DNA of 7,814 nt from JBNJEM01 sp051745935 (lineage in GTDB: Bacteria; Planctomycetota; Planctomycetia; Pirellulales; Pirellulaceae). The notes under the pieces are model-generated. The model made no database searches, was not told the DNA's origin, and worked only from the letters and a program-made list of their open reading frames with translations. Shown here one piece after another: positions 5,569 to 7,814 of this stretch; position 1 is the first letter of the stretch, and each line of letters opens with the position of its first letter. Both the position numbers and the translations under genes were made by a program. Location of the stretch: positions 1-7,814 of the forward strand of contig JBNJEM010000371.1 in the NCBI GenBank assembly GCA_051745935.1, in the 5' to 3' direction.

Positions 5569-5816
5569 AGTCTCACGGGTTCCGCGTGAAGCACGACACG
5601 CAACCATCCACAGGGCAAGGCCGGCGGCAAAGCTAATGGTCCACGGGACAAGCCCGCCGAATTCGTCCCTTTGGTTGTCGGTCTGAGGTTGTAGGAACCA
5701 CGTCATGAATGAAAGACGGTTTTTCGACCTTTCTCACCCCAACGAACCGCCAGCCTTACCTCGAAGCCACGCCCGTTATGCCGGCTACATTGCGAGACTC
5801 GAAAGGAGCGTTGTTT

Positions 5817-7814
5817 ATGAGAAGAAAAGCAAAGACGATCGTTTTGTCGGGGATGCTGATATTCGTGGCCGCGACAGCGCCGGTTGAAGCGGCCGAGCGG
5901 GCAAAGGGGGCCGATGGGAAGCGAGCGCGGAGTATCCTCGACGCGACCGGCGTAAAGGGCGGACTGGTGGTCCACCTCGGCTGTGGCAGTGGCGAGCTAA
6001 CCGCCGCCTTGCGCGCTGATGAAAGCTATGTCGTCCAGGGACTGGACAGGGATACCGAAGAAGTCGAGAAAGCGCGACAGTACCTTCAATCGGAGGATCT
6101 GAACGGCCCCGTGTCGGTGCTTCACTGGGACAAAAGCCACCTGCCCTACGTGAACAATCTGGCCAATCTGGTCGTTAGTGAGGATCCGCGCGGCATCTCA
6201 ATGGAGGAAGTCATGCGCGTGCTTGCTCCCCTTGGCGTGGCGTACGTGAAACGCAATGGCGAGTGGGTAAAGAAAACGAAACCACGTCCTGAAGAGATAG
6301 ACGACTGGACGCACGGTCTTCACGACGCCGGCAACAACGCCGTTTCCCGCGACAGCCGAGTGGGTCCGCCCCGGTCTCAGCAGTGGTTCAGCGAACCCAA
6401 GTGGTCCCGGCACCACGAGCAGATGACTAGCATCAGCGCCTTGGTCTCTTCCGGGAACAGACTGTTTTACATCGTGGACAAAGGCTCCTACGTTTCACCC
6501 ATGCTTCCCTCGAACTGGAGGCTGGTCGCCAGGGACGCCAATAACGGCATGCGACTGTGGTCCCGGCCCATGGGCCGCTGGGCGAGCAGGTTTTGGCCCA
6601 TGAAAAACGGTCCCTCCGTGATCGCGCGGCGGCTCGTCGCGATGGACGACGCCGTCTATGTCACGCTCGGCATAAACGCGCCGGTCAGCGTGTTGGATGC
6701 CGCGAGCGGCAAGACGCTTGATATCTACAAGGAGACGGCGGGCGCGGACGAGTTCGTGGTGTCGGAGGGAACGCTCTTCGCCGTGGTGGGAGACGATGAG
6801 GAGATGTTTGCCGAGTCGGAGTACCGGCCCCGGAAAGAAAACATCACGCACGAGCGCAACCGGATCTTCAAACTGACGCCTTACGAACAGCAGCGGACGA
6901 TCGTGGCGGTCGACACGAGTACCGGTGACAAGCTGTGGCAAAGGAAGGCCCCCGTGGCCAACCTCGGATTGGCGGCGGATGCCAACCGCGTGGTCTTTCA
7001 CGATCGCGAACGGGTGGTTTGTCTCGATCGTGCCAACGGTGGAATACTGTGGCAATCGGAACCAGTACCTCTCTCGGACCATAAATTCGGCGAGGGCGCG
7101 ACCCTGGTTCTTTACAAGGACGTGGTGTTGTTTTCCGGCGACGCGCCGCGTGATTATGGTAGAGGGAAGCCAGCACTGGTGACCGCGCTTTCAGCCGATT
7201 CCGGCACCACCCTCTGGCAAGAAGAATATCCAACCTCGGGACACCGGTCCGCCCAGGATGTGTTCGCCATCGGAGACGCGGTATGGGCGGGACAAACGTC
7301 GTCCGGAGGCCAAGAGGGAACGTTTTGTGGTCGGGATGCACGTACCGGCGAGCTCGTCAAGACGTTCGACCCCGACGTTGATGTTTACTGGTTCCATCAC
7401 CGATGCCACCGCGGGGTAGCCACTGAGAACTACATCCTGACATCGCGCACGGGCGTTGAGTTCGTGGATTGGCGGAAAGAACAGTGGGATGTCAACCATT
7501 GGGTGCGTGGCACCTGCCATTTCGGAATCATGCCGGCCAATGGCCTGTTGTATGCGCCGCCCCACCCGTGCGCCTGTTACATGGAAAGCAAGTTGACCTA
7601 TTTCAATGCCCTGGCGCCGGCATCCGGTCCGCGCTACCCGGGCGCCGCTTCGGAAAAGGAGTCCCGGTTGGAACGCGGGCCGGCTTTTGGAAAGGTGAGC
7701 GAACCGGGCGAGATGAAATCCCCGGACGCCGAGTGGCCCACCTTCAGATGCGACAACGAGCGAAGTGGATACACGCCGCGCCAGATCCCGGCGCGGCTGA
7801 AACCATCCTGGGAA
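5817..7814 (+). CDS. Exported methyltransferase-like / PQQ beta-propeller fusion protein, C-terminus beyond window
   Basis: The frame is open for 666 codons to the window end, so the C-terminus is missing. The ATG at 5817 has AAAGGAG (5802-5808) 8 nt upstream. Residues 1-25 form a signal peptide (RRK, hydrophobic core, then VEA before AE), so export is predicted. Residues about 36-150 resemble a class I SAM-methyltransferase: 'VVHLGCGSGELT' (51-62) is motif I, with His where Asp/Glu is usual, 'GLDRD' (75-79) is the acidic ribose-binding strand, and 'VMRVLAPLGVAYV' (132-144) resembles the late core strands. A linker 'DDWTHGLHDAGNNAVSRDS' leads to PQQ/BamB-like propeller blades with D-x-x-x-G-x-x-x-W signatures ('ARDANNGMRLW' 238-248, 'VDTSTGDKLW' 365-374, 'LDRANGGILW' 403-412, 'LSADSGTTLW' 458-467). 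A Cys-rich stretch 'PPHPCACY' (581-588) follows. From memory, this architecture recurs in Planctomycetota-type genomes under propeller names. No binding of PQQ or SAM is shown; the function is unknown. Confidence 0.9.
   Translation, partial: MRRKAKTIVLSGMLIFVAATAPVEAAERAKGADGKRARSILDATGVKGGLVVHLGCGSGELTAALRADESYVVQGLDRDTEEVEKARQYLQSEDLNGPVSVLHWDKSHLPYVNNLANLVVSEDPRGISMEEVMRVLAPLGVAYVKRNGEWVKKTKPRPEEIDDWTHGLHDAGNNAVSRDSRVGPPRSQQWFSEPKWSRHHEQMTSISALVSSGNRLFYIVDKGSYVSPMLPSNWRLVARDANNGMRLWSRPMGRWASRFWPMKNGPSVIARRLVAMDDAVYVTLGINAPVSVLDAASGKTLDIYKETAGADEFVVSEGTLFAVVGDDEEMFAESEYRPRKENITHERNRIFKLTPYEQQRTIVAVDTSTGDKLWQRKAPVANLGLAADANRVVFHDRERVVCLDRANGGILWQSEPVPLSDHKFGEGATLVLYKDVVLFSGDAPRDYGRGKPALVTALSADSGTTLWQEEYPTSGHRSAQDVFAIGDAVWAGQTSSGGQEGTFCGRDARTGELVKTFDPDVDVYWFHHRCHRGVATENYILTSRTGVEFVDWRKEQWDVNHWVRGTCHFGIMPANGLLYAPPHPCACYMESKLTYFNALAPASGPRYPGAASEKESRLERGPAFGKVSEPGEMKSPDAEWPTFRCDNERSGYTPRQIPARLKPSWE

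Larger units (their letters stand above)
4241..5816. other. Long gene-poor intergenic region
   Basis: Nearly 1.6 kb separates the truncated NRAMP-like gene from the methyltransferase/propeller gene. Apart from one weak small ORF (4733-4921), it holds tandem 15-mers, a MITE-like palindrome, REP-like hairpins, a short tandem CGATATT repeat (5320-5335) and the second 119-bp repeat. At 4634-4732, 4934-5319 and 5570-5800 I see no recognisable gene or RNA. The short open frames at 5006-5233 and 5705-5887 lack homology that I can recognise and lack good start sites. Confidence 0.6.

Noticed and set aside
5705..5887. 60-codon plus-strand frame starting at 5705
   Set aside because: It overlaps the start and signal peptide of the large methyltransferase/propeller gene in another frame, and its start has no good ribosome binding site.
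6495..7082. 195-codon minus-strand frame
   Set aside because: It is antisense to the propeller gene, whose plus-strand frame has repeated blade motifs and a signal peptide.

Overview
The window most resembles a bacterium of the PVC/Planctomycetota–Hydrogenedentota neighbourhood. This is inferred from three things: an exported protein joining a methyltransferase-like domain to a PQQ-type beta-propeller, an NRAMP-type transporter with GPGS in place of DPGN, and repeat-rich intergenic DNA full of GC-rich hairpins. No rRNA, tRNA, CRISPR array or complete transposase gene is visible, so the taxonomic guess is only moderate.

Layout. Positions 1-681 hold no convincing gene but a dense set of REP-like hairpins, one minus-strand terminator-like hairpin and a possible promoter. 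A small TPR-like protein follows (682-1026, +). Facing it is a minus-strand block, read from right to left: a truncated NRAMP-like gene (3536-4240), a full-length NRAMP-like transporter (2200-3552) and an extended-SDR NAD-dependent epimerase/dehydratase-like protein (1144-2139). The intact transporter and the SDR gene are 60 bp apart and may be co-transcribed.

Positions 4241-5816 are mostly non-coding. They hold two 15-bp tandem duplications, a roughly 200-bp MITE-like palindromic element (4430-4633), a weak small ORF, the second copy of a 119-bp dispersed repeat (5407-5525; first copy 3729-3847) and several REP-like hairpins. The first copy of the 119-bp repeat begins exactly where the truncated NRAMP gene loses homology, which points to repeat-mediated disruption.

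The largest gene runs from 5817 on the + strand off the right edge of the window: 666 codons with no stop. It encodes a signal peptide, a Rossmann methyltransferase-like domain and PQQ-like propeller blades.

No single pathway links these genes. The most distinctive points are the two NRAMP homologues lacking the canonical metal-binding residues, the predicted export of a SAM-methyltransferase-like fold fused to a propeller, an SDR with Cys in place of the catalytic Lys, and the layered repeat landscape.
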